A stretch of DNA of 64,000 nt from positions 6,634,001 through 6,698,000 of the forward strand of contig NGZR01000003.1 in NCBI GenBank assembly GCA_002197995.1, read 5' to 3'. The position numbers and the translations under genes were made by a program. Of this stretch, positions 1-11,794 are shown in pieces (position 1 is the stretch's first letter; the number at the start of each line of letters is the position of its first letter). The notes beneath the pieces were generated by a model, which was not told where the DNA came from, did not search any database, and worked only from the letters and a program-made list of their open reading frames with translations. The DNA is from Gaeumannomyces sp. JS-464 (Eukaryota; Ascomycota; Sordariomycetes; Magnaporthales; Magnaporthaceae).

Positions 1-72
1 CGCGAAAGCCTGGAGAAAGAAGCAATGCGCAAAGACCGATTCGGGCAATTCGTCAAGGCAAGCGAGATATAA
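1..72 (+). CDS. 3' end of an unidentified gene
   Basis: Frame 1 is open from the first base to a TAA at 70-72 and gives 23 residues rich in Lys, Glu and Arg, ending in VKASEI. The composition looks like a charged helical C-terminus and not like random GC-rich sequence, so this is probably the last part of a plus-strand gene that begins outside the window. It is too short to assign a family. The first ATG of the next gene lies 220 bases downstream. Confidence 0.35.
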   Translation, partial: RESLEKEAMRKDRFGQFVKASEI

Positions 73-292
73 TAAAGGCTTTGCTTATATTTTGGGAATA
101 CTGCTATTCCAAGGCCGCGCTCTCGGAAATCCGGGCGCCTGATCGCATCCACTGCCTTCCCCCGACATCATTGTCGCCTCGGCCGCCAATCCACCACCGT
201 CACCTGAGGCTGGCTCCAGTGCACCCGGCCCACGAGCCCCCGGCTCCTGTCGGCGCGCCCCGAGGACGGTAGTCCTGACCAGGGACGACGAA

Positions 293-1955
293 ATGCCACC
301 GCACGCTCCGAGGCTGTCCACGGTCCCGCCGACGGGGCCAGCACGGTCGACGCCGACCGCGACGCCGACGACGGCCGTCGTCGAGGAGCAGCAACCACCC
401 ATCCAGGGGCCGCATCCGGGCCTCACCTCGGTCCCCAACCAGTACTGCATCGAGCAGGAGCTGCGGCGGATGCAAAGAGCGACCGGCTGCGACCAGTCGC
501 GCGAGACAAGCTACAGGCTACAGGGCATCTACTTGATCGATAATGTCCGCCTGGCCCTGCGCCTGTATGTTGGCCCCGTCTGCTTCACTCGTCCTTGGGT
601 GTCCTGCGCTGTGTCGCGGAAGGAACTGGACTGAGACGAGATCCTGATGGCTGACCTGCTGCTAGACCTGTCAAGACGTTCGATACCGCTTGCATTTACT
701 ACCACATGTTCCGTCTATGTTTCAGGGACGCCGAGTACAACTTCCAGGACGCCGCCCTGACGGCCCTCTTCGTCGCGTGCAAGGTGGAGGATACGATCAA
801 GAAGTCCAAAGAAATACTATGCGCGGCATACAATTTAAAGACGCCAGATCATCCTACGACGCAGGATGACAAGGTACGGCGGAGCCTCCTGTTCATCGGC
901 CTGACCCCTTTGCTGTCCATGCTGACCCTCGGCATTGTCTCCTAGATGTTCGACCAACCGACAAAGATCGTCATCGGTCTCGAAAGACACATCCTGCAGA
1001 CCATCGGCTTCGACTTCCGAGTGCGCTATCCTCAAAAATACCTGATCAAGACCATACGGAAGCTCTTCCCGCCAACAGAAGGGAGGGAGGTGCTGGAGAC
1101 GGCCTACCCGATGTGCACGGACATATTCAAGACTTTTGCGCCCGTCAAGCAGACGACGTTCACAATGGTCATCGCCATCGTCGAGCTGACGACGCTGCTG
1201 ATGGGCAAGCACCAAGACGTGATCCGGGCGATAGACCCGGTCGCCTACCACACGGACCGCGGCTCCGTTGTGGAGACGATGACTCTGCTGGACGTGTACG
1301 CGCACTTTGCGCGGCACACCAAGGTCGGGACGCGCTTCGACATTGACCACTTCATCCAGATTAAGATCAGGATCAACCAGGAGGTCGAGGCCGACCCGGC
1401 GCTGGAGCGGTTCATGCACACGTGCGAGCGCTGCGAGCAGGAGGAGCGCGACGCCGGCCTCGGCGGCGCCATGGGCAACCACCCGCTGTCGGCCGTCACG
1501 CCCGGCTCGGCCACGTCGCCCGCGACGACCGGGTCAGGCGGGCCATCGGGCGCCGGGGGAGCCCTGAGGAAGAGCGGCGGGCGGGGCCAGGAGGGGACGC
1601 TGCGGTTCGCGTTCGACGCGGAGGCGGTCCGGAAGGAGAGCCGTGGCGAAGCACTTTGCCGAGGAGTTTGAGGAGTACGAGGTCGAGGTGGAGGAGGAGA
1701 TACGGGAGTCGCACCACGGGCAGAACAACAACAACAGTAACAGCAACAGCAACCACCGACCATCACAGCAACCACAACGGCCACGGCCACGGGCCTCCGA
1801 CTAGGGGGCACGGCTCGAGGAGGGACCGTGCCAATAACCACCGCGATTCCGGCTGGCCATATCCACGTGGCCGGCATGGTGGAGGCGGCGGTGGGCATGA
1901 CAGGCACAAAGGCCGCAAAGGTGGTGGCGGTGGAGGGGGAGGAGGGTATTACTAG
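293..1955 (+). CDS. CTK2: CTD kinase cyclin subunit (CTK2-like), frame broken twice near the C-terminus
   Basis: Cyclin subunit of the kinase that phosphorylates the RNA polymerase II C-terminal domain during elongation; it acts in the nucleus with the Ctk1/Lsk1 kinase. Exons 293-564, 666-873 and from 946 join in phase with GTATGT and GTACGG donors. The cyclin box spans about residues 75-220, with the blocks YRLQGIYLIDNVR, VKTFDTA, FRDAEYNFQDAALTALFVACK and IGLERHILQTIGFDF, which match the family. The main frame stops at 1671. The conserved acidic block KHFAEEFEEYEVEVEEE is one frame over (from about 1640, open to 1804), and a Gly/Arg/His-rich tail ending in GGGYY is in the third frame (stop at 1955). 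Two single-base indels, near 1640 and in 1730-1800, would restore one protein of about 495 residues. Confidence 0.85.
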
Positions 1956-3679
1956 AGTGGTGGACCATGGCGATTTTGTAGCATTACCACGTTTCCGAGA
2001 TCCTACATCAGCGCGTAGTCTGCCTTTCCGTTGGTTTTTGTCGGATGGTACACTCCCTAATCTTCATTTTAATGTGGTCAATGTGATGGCCCCGTGGTTT
2101 GCCGCTGCAGGATTGATTTTTGACGGCTACCCGGGACAGCCGGCGGTCGAATGAAGCTCCATATCGTCAAGGAAGAGGAAGAAAAGCTGGGCCAGCCCGG
2201 GATCTTGAGAATCGCGCGAGACCTAGAGACGTAGACCTGCTCTGTGTTGATGAAGCCGGCCACGGCAATCCAGGATCTAATATAGTTCCCACAGAGTTTC
2301 CGACAAAAGCCAGGTAGCCCGAAGCTGGACCTAAGAGAAGAGGAAACGGATGGAAAAAAAACAGGGCAAGACATTGCAGCCGCTCGAGACATGTTTCTTT
2401 GCCAAGTCAGCTTCTTAGTGTGCATCATCATGGTCGGCAGTGATCTCGTCGCAGCGTCCTCGGTGAATACATGGCGCTTGCTCTCGTCGGGCGGCACGGG
2501 AGATCCCGCTTCCTTTGAGTAGGGTGACCTTTAGGTTTATTCGTTAGCCAGCGCGTAAGATATCGAGGCCATGGTGCTATATCCAAATTTATCAGAAGCA
2601 TTAAATGTTTTTAGAAACTATGAAAGGGAAAAGAAGAGACAGGGCTTACGCGGGGAGTTATTACCGGCATTGCATCTGGTAAAGATATGTGATCCATTGT
2701 AATGCACTCCAGCTCAGCCTTCCCATTTTGCGTGCTGGTCGACGGTTCCTACTTGCGTTATGAATGACATCAATTTTGACTAGGCATGGAATCTGCACGC
2801 CGCATTCCCCTGGACACACCGCCGCAACCCCGAGGACCAAAACTCGGCCCAGACCAAACCGACAATCATGAACTATTTTCCTTATGGCTTCGACAGGCTG
2901 CACACCTACCCTGTCTCCCTTACCGCCGGGACCGAGGGCCAAATACGAAAGCCTCCGGGCGGCTACGGTCTGCGATATATACTACCCTGTTCACCTCCTT
3001 CCCAACCGGGGTTTCGTTATTCGAAGATCACATACGTGTACCTACCCGCTTTCCACCCAGGATGCCAGTGACGAGTCTTGGCATGCGGACAAGTGTCAAC
3101 ATTCGCGGGGCGGAGCGGTAACACCTCAAGGAGCAGAGGCGCTGGTGTTCGAAAAGGCGCCAGCGCCGTCCTGGTGCGGACTTGGAAGTGGGAGGCATCA
3201 GGAGGAGCCGCACTGGAGAAACGAAGGCTGAAGCTGCCACCGGTTAGAATTGGCACGGCGCGATCGGGCGAAGTTGAAATTGACTTTCCCCGTTGGCCGC
3301 AGTGGTCGGCGGCCAGCTGGTACCTGTCCAGGGTCTCAATTTAGCGTCGATCCAAGGGCGGCATGACGTAATTGTTGCATCCGCCCTGCCTCCCGTCGCC
3401 ATTGGTGGGGGTGATATCTTCGGGAAACGGTTGAGGTCGGCAACGCTCCTGCCAACCGTCGTCGACGAACCTCAGGTGGCTGACAAAACATCTTGCTCGA
3501 TCAAAGCAAGAATCTCGTGACGATAATCCCTCTTCGCACCGGCCAACGTATCAACAATTAACAGAACCTTGCACTTCCAGCCATGCCATCTACAGCTAAT
3601 ATTTTGGCTCAAAAAGTCAAAGTCAAGTCGTCGAGACCCAAATCCAAGAAAAATACTCACCTGATCTTGGCTAACCGGA
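1956..3679. other. Intergenic, 1.7 kb, no gene recognised
   Basis: Downstream flank of the CTD-kinase cyclin and upstream flank of the aldo/keto reductase. Open frames here are short and show no family motif or fungal splice structure. An AT-richer patch lies at about 2560-2650. Confidence 0.6.
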
Positions 3680-4736
3680 ATGGCGCTGCACCTTGAAGCT
3701 GGCGACGGGCGCCACCATCCCCCAGGTCCAGCTTGGGCTGTACATGATGTCCCGCACCGAAGCCTCGCAGTCGGTCCGGTGGGCGCTCGAGGCAGGGTAC
3801 CGGGGCTTCGATTGCGCCCAGATGTACCGCAACGAGCGCGAGGCTGGCAAGGCCATCAGCGACTACCTCGCGTCGTCGTCTAGCGCCGGTGGACTGACCC
3901 GCGAAGATGTCTTCTACACTACCAAGCTCGCCAGCAACAGCGCCTCGTACGACGCCGTGCGCAAGTCCATCCGCAAATCCGTCGACGCGTGCGGCCTGGG
4001 CTACGTGGACCTGTTTCTCCTCCATAGTCCGTACGGTGGCAGGGAGGCTCGCCTGACGAGCTGGAAAGCAGTTGAGGACGCCATTGACGAGGGAGAGGTC
4101 AAGATGGGTGGCGTCAGCAACTACGGCGCGCAGCACGTGAGTGCACAGATTTCCATGCCGTCGAGGCCCGTGTTGCCTTTTCTGACCTTGCCGCGTCTGG
4201 AGCCTTTAGGTCGAGGAGCTCATGAGCTCAAATCCGCGTCATCAGCCTGTGGTGAACCAGATCGAGGTTCACCCATTCAACACCCAGGTAGCCATTAGAG
4301 AGACATGCGCTAAGCACAACATCGTCATAGAGGCGTACGCGCCTCTTGCACGAGCTATGAGGATGGACGATAAGACGCTGGTGTCACTGTCCAAAAAGTA
4401 TTCGTGCACCGTCGCCCAGCTGCTTGTGAGGTGAGATATTGCATCCATTCTCCTGAAGGACGCCGGGGTGCTGCTCACATCGATACATATCCATGAACAG
4501 ATGGTCGCTACAGAATGGCTTTATCACTCTGCCCAAGAGCTCGAACCGGGACCGCATCATCCAAAACGCCGACGTTGGGGGTTTTGAGATTTCTAAGGAG
4601 GACATGGAAGTCATGAGCAGACTGCACGAGGGACTGGTGACGGACTGGTACGCAGGATAACCCTCCAGATGGTCTGTCGCCTACCTTTTAGATATGTGCT
4701 GACATGGAGTCCAGGGATCCTACGGATGCCCCCTGA
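3680..4736 (+). CDS. Aldo/keto reductase
   Basis: NAD(P)H-dependent oxidoreductase of the AKR superfamily (cytosolic TIM barrel, reduces aldehydes and ketones). Four exons join in phase: 3680-4136, 4210-4430, 4501-4647 and 4715-4736. The tetrad is visible: Asp and Tyr in GFDCAQMYRNE, Lys in YTTKLAS, His in LLHSPY. The barrel signature continues with NQIEVHPFN and VIEAYAPLA, and the C-terminus ends in DWDPTDAP, supplied by the 22-base last exon. The ATG at 3680 is one frame off the body. Removing one C at about 3691 would give MALHLKLATGATIP joined to the body, so a single-base insertion is likely. An unseen upstream exon is the alternative. Length of about 280 residues is normal for the family; the substrate is unknown. 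Confidence 0.85.
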
Positions 4737-6581
4737 TTTGGGATGTAGGTAGAAATCGAAGACGTGACCTCACGCTGAGGAGCCGGCATATCCCATAGCA
4801 GCCGCATATTACAACAGGCCCAGATTTGCCGAGAGAATATCGACCGAAAGCCCTGGAATACCACGTTGTTACAGTGGCGTCGTCGCATCGAGGAACCTGG
4901 CGGGATCAAAGTCCCGTCTGCTACCAAAGCGTCGGCTATTCGCCCAGGTTCGACAGCGCGCGTATTACCCCGCATCGATGGGCATCATTGCCGGCTTTTT
5001 TCGCCGCTTCTCATGGCTTGGTTGCAGCGCCGGCTGGAAAAGCGCACCAACCCTCGCTGCCGCCGGGTTGATTACGGGCGAAATTGTTTCCATTCCACGT
5101 GCCGCGCAAACGATTAAGGAAGGTCTAGTTGCTTTAACCTTGGACGTCGCTTAATTGCTACCTAAAATCCCCAAAAGTATCCCCCGCAGGCCCACCTTGG
5201 GGCGACATTGCACTTTATGCGCCATCAGATGATGGATCAACGACGTCGATGGCCATATCCACAGCTGGTATTGACCTATAGAGCACCGCAGGGCACGCAG
5301 AATTCTGGGGATGTTGCTGGAAGAGAAAGCCAATATTCTGGCGGTCGGATATTGTCCCCCGAGCCAATGCGACACCCACCGCTGCTTGATTTTCGGCGTA
5401 GGGCGGCGGCAAAAACGGGCGGTATCGACGCCAGTCATGGTCGGCAAGTCGCTGGACGCGCCGGCATTGTGTCTGTGCAGATGCGAACAAGTCTCCCCAC
5501 GAGCGGCATCGTGAAGACGCGCCCGCTCACTTGGGGTGTGGGAGTCGGGACGAATCTCCACTTCCCGCGAACATGACCCGGGGTTTTCGTCTGCTTGCTC
5601 ACACGCAAAGAGAGATCTTGGTTCTCGCGGGAGGGCGACTCGGCCGTGGCAAACAAAAAGGTAGCTCAGACGCAGGAGACGGACGAGACAAGGCCCATCC
5701 ATCGAGTCCCAATTATCCAAGCGACCCGCGAGACGACGAGGTCTGGGAGCACGATGACGGTTGGGCGGAAATTGCAGACCGCACAGTGCCGCCCACTTTG
5801 CGGTGGAATGACGTCGCTTTCATCGAGTCGTCGCGACCTGCGCCGAGCCTGAGCCGACCCAGCACAATCAGATGGCGTGCGGTGCGCGACCTTCCTAGGC
5901 GGGTAGGGGCCTGCCTACATCGGCAGAGGTCCGCCGCCGCCTTGGCCAGGACGCCCTGTCGCCGCTGCTCCAGCGCCGTCGTGGCTCATTGTTGGGGCCC
6001 AAGGGGCCGAGCTGTGGCATGGCCCAGACAGCAGACGGCGCCCTGACAAGACGCGAAAGGTCTATTTTCGCTCTTTTGGGTTTCACACCTGTCAGGTGCC
6101 TGGCGGGCAGCCCAGGAACCGTTGCACCGCCGCCCCGTTCTGATGGGCCGGCCTCCTTTCTGGGCAGGTCGCCCGAGGGTCGCGGGCGCCTGTGAGTGGT
6201 GCGCATGCTGCCGGCTCCCACCCGTTGGTTTCGGCTCCCCGCAGTCAGGGTGCCTTGTGGGGGTGCTTGGTGTGCCCAGTGCCCAGGGGCCCATCAAGAC
6301 AGGGTTCCTTACTAGCTGTCGAGATCGAGAGGTGGTATCCACCACTGCCTCCCAGAGCCGCCAGATCCATCACTGTGCCTGGCTGGCGTCCCTGGTGTCG
6401 AAACAAACTTATTTAAAGAACAGTCCGGCAAGGGGCCCAACATCGGACTATGGATAAATAGTACGCGCCCCTAGCGGTGTCTAAAAAAAAAAGTGACGGC
6501 CGTCCTCTCCATCGTTCGCGGCGCGTCGACTTGACTATCATTAATTAATCCAAGCCGCCCCGCTACCCGCGCGAACTGACC
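4737..6581. other. Intergenic, 1.8 kb, promoter side of the arabinofuranosidase gene
   Basis: No gene is recognised. A TATA-like run (GATAAATA at 6453-6460) sits about 120 bases before the GH43 start codon and is followed by a run of A at 6483-6492. Confidence 0.5.
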
Positions 6582-8054
6582 ATGTATTCTCTCAAGGCTG
6601 TCCTTAGGGGCGCCTCCGTGGCCGCTGTCGCCCTGCTGGCGACGCTTGGCCAGGCGCAGGACGCCGGAAGCCAGCTGTCGATCCGCTCGCCGCCCGTCGG
6701 CTACACCAACGTGCTGATCCCCAAGCGCGCCGACCCCCAGATCGTCAAGCACACCGACGGCAACTACTACTTCACTGCCACCGTGCCCGAGTACGACAAG
6801 GTCATTGTGCGCCAGGCCACCACCATCCAGGGCCTGGCCAGCGCCCGCGAGGTCGTCGTCTTCGACCGCGCAAAGTCCAAGGCCGGCATCGGCTTCGTCT
6901 GGGCTCCCGAGCTGCACCTGATCGATGGCAAGTGGTACATCTACTTCGCCCTCGGCCGCCAGGCTCCCTTCGACATCCGCATGTTCGTTATCGAGGCCGA
7001 CGGCCCCAACCCCACCACTGCCAGGTGGTCCGAGAAGGGCTTCATCAAGACCGACTTCGACACCTTCTCGCTCGACGCCACCACCTTTGCCGTCGGCGGC
7101 ACCCGCTACCTGTGCTGGGCCCAGGCCGACCCGAGGTTCGAGAACGGCGCCGGCACCAGCCTGTTCCTGGCCCCGATGATCGACCCCGTCACCGTGCAGA
7201 AGAACGCGACGGTCATCTCGCGCCCTGACCAGCCCTTCGAGCGCATCGGCTTCCTGGTCAACGAGGGTGCTTATGCTATGGAGCGAAACGGCAAGGTCTA
7301 CGTGACCTACTCGGCCAGCGCTACTGATGCCAACTACGCCATGGGCCTGCTGACGGCCGATGCTAAGGCCGATCTCATGAATCCCAGGAGCTGGACCAAG
7401 GCCAAGCAGCCCATCTTCAAGACCAACGACAACACCAAGAACTTCGGCCCGGGCCACAGCTCCTTCACCGTGTCCGAGGACGGCAAGTCGGACGTGCTCG
7501 TCTACCACTCGCGCAACTTCAAGGACATCAGGGGCGACCCGCTCAACGACCCCAACCGCGCCACCCGCGTCCAGAAGCTGTACTGGCGCCAGGACGGCAC
7601 CCCGACTTTGGCGTCCCCGTCGCCGAGGGCGTCCACCCCATGCGCCTGCGCAACGCCGCCGACCAGAACCTGTACATCCACCACGAGGGCGTCGACAAGG
7701 CCGTCACCCTCGACGGCACGGGCGCCGTCCAGGACACGCAGTTCAAGATTGTCTCCCCCGGCCTCGAGGGCTCCGACGGCACCGTCAGCTTCGAGTCGGC
7801 CAGCAACCCCGGCTTCTTTCCTCCGCCTCATCGGCAACGGTCTCCAGCTCAAGGCGCAGAGGGGCGCCGACGCCAACTTCTCCCAGGAGGCCTCGTTCCG
7901 CCAGGTCCCCGGCCTCGCCGACCGCACGGGCGTCTCGTTCGAGTCCGTCTCCGCGCCCGAGCGCTTCATCCACGGCGGCGAGAACGGCCCCGTCCTGGTC
8001 AGCTTCGTCTCGGGCACCGTCCAGGAGCGCCAGTCCACCTTCTTCTTCGAGTAA
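6582..8054 (+). CDS. Secreted GH43 alpha-L-arabinofuranosidase with C-terminal AbfB domain
   Basis: Exo-acting enzyme removing arabinose from arabinan or arabinoxylan, outside the cell. Residues 1-25 form a signal peptide (basic start, LLATLGQAQ end). The GH43 five-blade propeller follows: base Asp in RADPQIVKH, WAPELH block, second Asp in SLDATTF, acid Glu in FLVNEGAY. From about residue 345 the AbfB (CBM42-like) beta-trefoil begins with MRLRNAADQNLYIHHEG and ends near the C-terminus. The stretch between is out of frame: one G is missing at about 7604 (GTPDFG expected) and one T is extra at 7817-7819 (GFFLRLIG expected). The two cancel, so the start and end share one 490-residue open frame. 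No introns. The paired indels look like consensus errors, not decay. Confidence 0.85.
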   Translation: MYSLKAVLRGASVAAVALLATLGQAQDAGSQLSIRSPPVGYTNVLIPKRADPQIVKHTDGNYYFTATVPEYDKVIVRQATTIQGLASAREVVVFDRAKSKAGIGFVWAPELHLIDGKWYIYFALGRQAPFDIRMFVIEADGPNPTTARWSEKGFIKTDFDTFSLDATTFAVGGTRYLCWAQADPRFENGAGTSLFLAPMIDPVTVQKNATVISRPDQPFERIGFLVNEGAYAMERNGKVYVTYSASATDANYAMGLLTADAKADLMNPRSWTKAKQPIFKTNDNTKNFGPGHSSFTVSEDGKSDVLVYHSRNFKDIRGDPLNDPNRATRVQKLYWRQDGTPTLASPSPRASTPCACATPPTRTCTSTTRASTRPSPSTARAPSRTRSSRLSPPASRAPTAPSASSRPATPASFLRLIGNGLQLKAQRGADANFSQEASFRQVPGLADRTGVSFESVSAPERFIHGGENGPVLVSFVSGTVQERQSTFFFE

Positions 8055-10124
8055 AGGGGTGGTGACGCGCACGACGATTAATGAGCTCGGGGCTCGGGGC
8101 TCGGTTGTAGGAAAAGACTCAGGAAATTGCAAAACAGTGCAAGCACAGCAGCGGGAACAACATGTCAGTCACGAGGTCAATGAAACGCGCGAGCGCGGCG
8201 CATCGTCATCATCGCAAAGAAAAACAACATCTCGGGGGTTCGGAATGCAAAGAATGCCAGGAAGCGCCTAGCACCGCCGGCAGGATCGCGCACACACAAG
8301 AAAAAACGATTACCTATAATCTTATTCGCTTTTAGATCCGACTGGCAAGTGCAAGGCAGCTCTCGCAAGGCGCTAGGTTTGTTTATATTTTATCTTCTTT
8401 TCTTGTGTAAGATAACTTTCTTCTTCTCGAGGCCGGAGAGGGGCTCATTGTATACAGTTAATCGTAATCTGGCCCCTGATGACTCTTTTTTTTACTTGAC
8501 GACTTTTACTTTATGTACATTTTTCAAATCCAAAATACTTCACCTTGGACCCTTATCATGATCTGATTCCTGTGGGACTTTTGCGTCTGATGTTGACTTA
8601 CGTGCCTGACGTCTACTAATCGTCCGCCCTCCTGCTATATTCGGATCAACCTTGTTCGGATCATTCCACTGAAGTGGTGGTTTTTTTTTTCTCCGATGCG
8701 AGTTCGTTTGTTTGAGGTCTCTGCGCTCGGGTGGCCGTCCTCGCCACCAATATTTTCTTCTTTTTCTTTCACTTTGCCACCGCGCATCCCCGGCATCCAC
8801 TGACGTTTCTCGTTTCTGATGCTGTGCACCTCCCACCACTCCTAACCTTGTGATGAAACCGCCCGCCTTTTCTTCCCGCCGCCACCACACCCACGCCGTT
8901 CGTTTTTTGTTCCCGAAGAGAGTTCGTCTCGGCCTGCTGCTGCCATTTATAGCCCATCCAAGTGCGAGGCAAGGGCTTCCCACGAACCCTAGGCTTGGCA
9001 CTGCCCCATTTCAGCATCTGAGCTCGAGGGAGAAAAAAAAAATCCGAAACCGCGCAACGTGGTGGACCCTTGGCAGGGCCGTCAGAGCTCGGCATCGGCC
9101 GCTGCCGTGTGACGCGGGCTCCGCATTTGGCTGTCGTGACGCCAATGGCGGGCTGGGGATGATCCTGTGAAGCCTCTTGTATGCACACAGGCCGGTCCCT
9201 GGATGGATCTGCCACGATGGCGCAATGAGCCGGCTCGACGGCCAAGGGTGCCGCCTAACCCTCTCCCCCGGGACCCCGAGCCTGGACAGTAGGTATTTTT
9301 GGCAACTGAGATTTCCGTTGTCCAGAGGAGGAGTTTTGTGATCCCTGAGGGAGAGAGAGGGTCAGGTTGCGGTCCAAAACTCGAGTGGTTAGGGCTGAAG
9401 GTTTCTGGCCGCCTTTCCCTTGGACATTACTGCCGAGGGAGAGGGAGGGGGTCCCTTGTCGTCGGGGTAAAGCCCTTCAGCCGCCAGAGCTAAAAAAAAA
9501 TCGTGACATCACCGCGAAGGGGCAGGTACTAAATTTGCCGGCTCCCCGGTGGGCGACTCCAGAGTCCGCTGCGTGCGGAGAGCCTAGACAAGAAGCTGCT
9601 ACTACTACATGGTAGACACATCAACATACTGTGTTTGCAGCAAGTTCCCGGGTAAGTGTACCCGTAGATGCACCTACCTAGGGGGTCATCTCGGCTATTT
9701 TGGTCTTCCCAGATGCATCATTGCGAATTTATAACTTCCTGTTTATCTATACAACCAGTTTATCCCAGTACGTTGTGACCTTTGACAACCCCCAGATTTT
9801 CCTCCCGCGTCCCAAAACTCCTTTACACTGTCCTCCGCCAGTATGGGTATCATCGCGCCATTGTCAAAGTCTTCCCAGCTCTCCAGCCGGCCAACATCAG
9901 AATGAAATCCCGAAACCCCTCTACCCATCCTGAAATCCATGCGTCATAACGTCACATCTACCCGCCCAGGTTTTCGCGCACCAGCCGAGGAATCGCAAAA
10001 CCGCGAATGACCAGCGACTCAAGCCCCATCATGAGGACCGCCATAAAATTTTGGCACATCCTTTCGGACGTTTTCCACTTGAACAACACGTCGCTGTCCC
10101 TGTTCCGTATAACCCGGCGTGGAC
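8055..10124. other. Intergenic, 2.1 kb, convergent 3' flanks
   Basis: Lies between the 3' ends of the GH43 gene (plus) and the rhodopsin-domain gene (minus). It has T-rich stretches at 8370-8560 and small A/T runs. No gene is supported. Confidence 0.6.
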
Positions 10125-11794
10125 TCATACGTTCGCCGACGGCCCCAAAGGCCAAGACGGCGGGTAGTTCGGCTCGGTCGTGTTTACGAGCCGCGTCACG
10201 CCCATGATGCTCTCTTCGTTGCTGTATCCGCTCCGGGGCAGGTCGCTCGGGGAGAGATGGCTCTCGGTGTCGCTCGCGCCGTTGTGGGCGTGCGCGACGT
10301 TTGAACGTCTGCTTCCGTGGCCGTCACCCCCTCGTCACCCAGCGTGGCAGCAGGGAGGGGCCCGGGAGGCCGGAGCGGCGGGTCCCTGGCGACCGCGGTA
10401 AATGCCAGCTCCGTCCCGAGCGAGACGCCGAGGCTGCCGTCTGCCCGCCGCTCGCGCTGCTCCCGCCTCCGGCGCAGGTCCGACGCCTTGGAGCCGCCCT
10501 TGTTCTGACTGTTGGTCTCGCGGCTCCAGTAGTGCCGCGTCCGCGAGAAGATGGGCTTCAGGCCCGGCACCGAGGCGCAGATGACGGCTACGGTCATCTC
10601 GATCATGGACCACAGGTTCACCAGAACTGCGTCCCGGAATGGGTCGTCCGAAAGCATGAAGTTGTAGACTGCGTGCAGGCGGATGCACGAGAACGTGGTG
10701 GCGAGGGCGCCGACGCCGAAGATGCAGAATAGCGCAACTTTCTCGCGGGTTGGGCGGCGGATGTTTTTGAGAGTCGGTACAGGTAGGAGGAGAATCCATA
10801 CGTCGGTGAAGATGTGAAACCCCGAGGTGGCTGTCGTAATGCTGTAAGATAGTGGGCCAGGCGAGAAAGGAGTGAATGGAAGGGTGAGTCGAGGAGATAA
10901 TGGATACATACCAAAGTAGAAAGCTTTACTGTTGATGCACTCTCCTTGGACAGTGCCGGTGATATCCCATAGTTTTTCGACTGGCTGGCATTGGAAGATG
11001 AGGACAATGACGCATATCAGAAAGAAGACCGCATGTACAACAATAGTTCCGACACAGAGGTACCGGAGCCTTGGCGTAACAGCTAATTGTTGTCGCAGGC
11101 TTCGCGTTAGATTCAGGATGAAGGAGGAAAAGAGGAGGAACGATGCAAGCGCAAGGGGCACACATACCGAATCTGAGGTATGTGAAGCATATGGATAATT
11201 TGATGCTGGCCAAAGTAGCGGAATAGACAATCTGGATCGCCAAAGCCGTCTGTCCATACCTATGGAGTTAGTATCGCGGCCACTGCTCGCGCACTGTGAT
11301 TGGTATCACAAGTGTGGCTGTAACATCACATGGGTCCACAGTCGGTGCTCGACTTGCCTTGAGGAAGTTGACCATGTTGTCGAGGGTTAGGTTCGACGGG
11401 GGGAAACCCATATGATCCCTTCTTCCAACAAATATTACTGTTAAACAACCACAGACCCCCAGCTGCAAAAGGCTACCGTCAGCGCGTTTTCTCCCAAACT
11501 GGTATGGCAAGATCGGATTGGGCATACCAGGGCCGCGATTAGAAAGTAGTCGTCTGGACCGGGCATGCGAATTAGAATGAATCTGCCTATGCACCGGAGA
11601 AGAACCACGACGGCTAACGAAGTGGAGGAGTCTCTGTGTTAGCATTGCGGCTGTAGTCTCACGGATATCGAGTCGCAGATACGGTGAGGAGGGGGGATTC
11701 TGTGGTGCTTACCAGCCACGGCGGTGAGGCTGCACGAAGCAATAAGAAGAACATCCTGATTTCTTTGGTAGCCGTCTCCGTAGAAAATATCCAT
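10125..11794 (-). CDS. Rhodopsin-domain integral membrane protein (SAT4/PTH11-like family)
   Basis: Seven-helix plasma-membrane protein of the large fungal family that includes PTH11-type putative receptors; no CFEM domain is present. Six exons in transcript order: 11794-11713, 11613-11528, 11462-11358, 11249-11168, 11082-10912 and 10830-10125, all phase-compatible. Visible family blocks are LTAVAA, PGPDDYFLIAAL, ATLASIKLSIC, VFFLICVIVLIFQCQPVEKLWD, FHIFTDVWILLLPVPTL, and a Ser/Glu-rich cytosolic tail. Intron 3 appears to use a GC donor (AAG|GCAAGT). One A is probably missing at about 10303 (minus-strand CAAACG for CAAAACG). After restoring it the tail ends in YPPSWPLGPSANV at 10125. Length is about 410 residues, usual for the family. 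The ligand is unknown. Confidence 0.8.

Noticed and set aside
6471..7508. Minus-strand open frame of 345 codons
   Set aside because: It is antisense to the GH43 catalytic domain and its composition is that of a GC-rich shadow frame; no motif.
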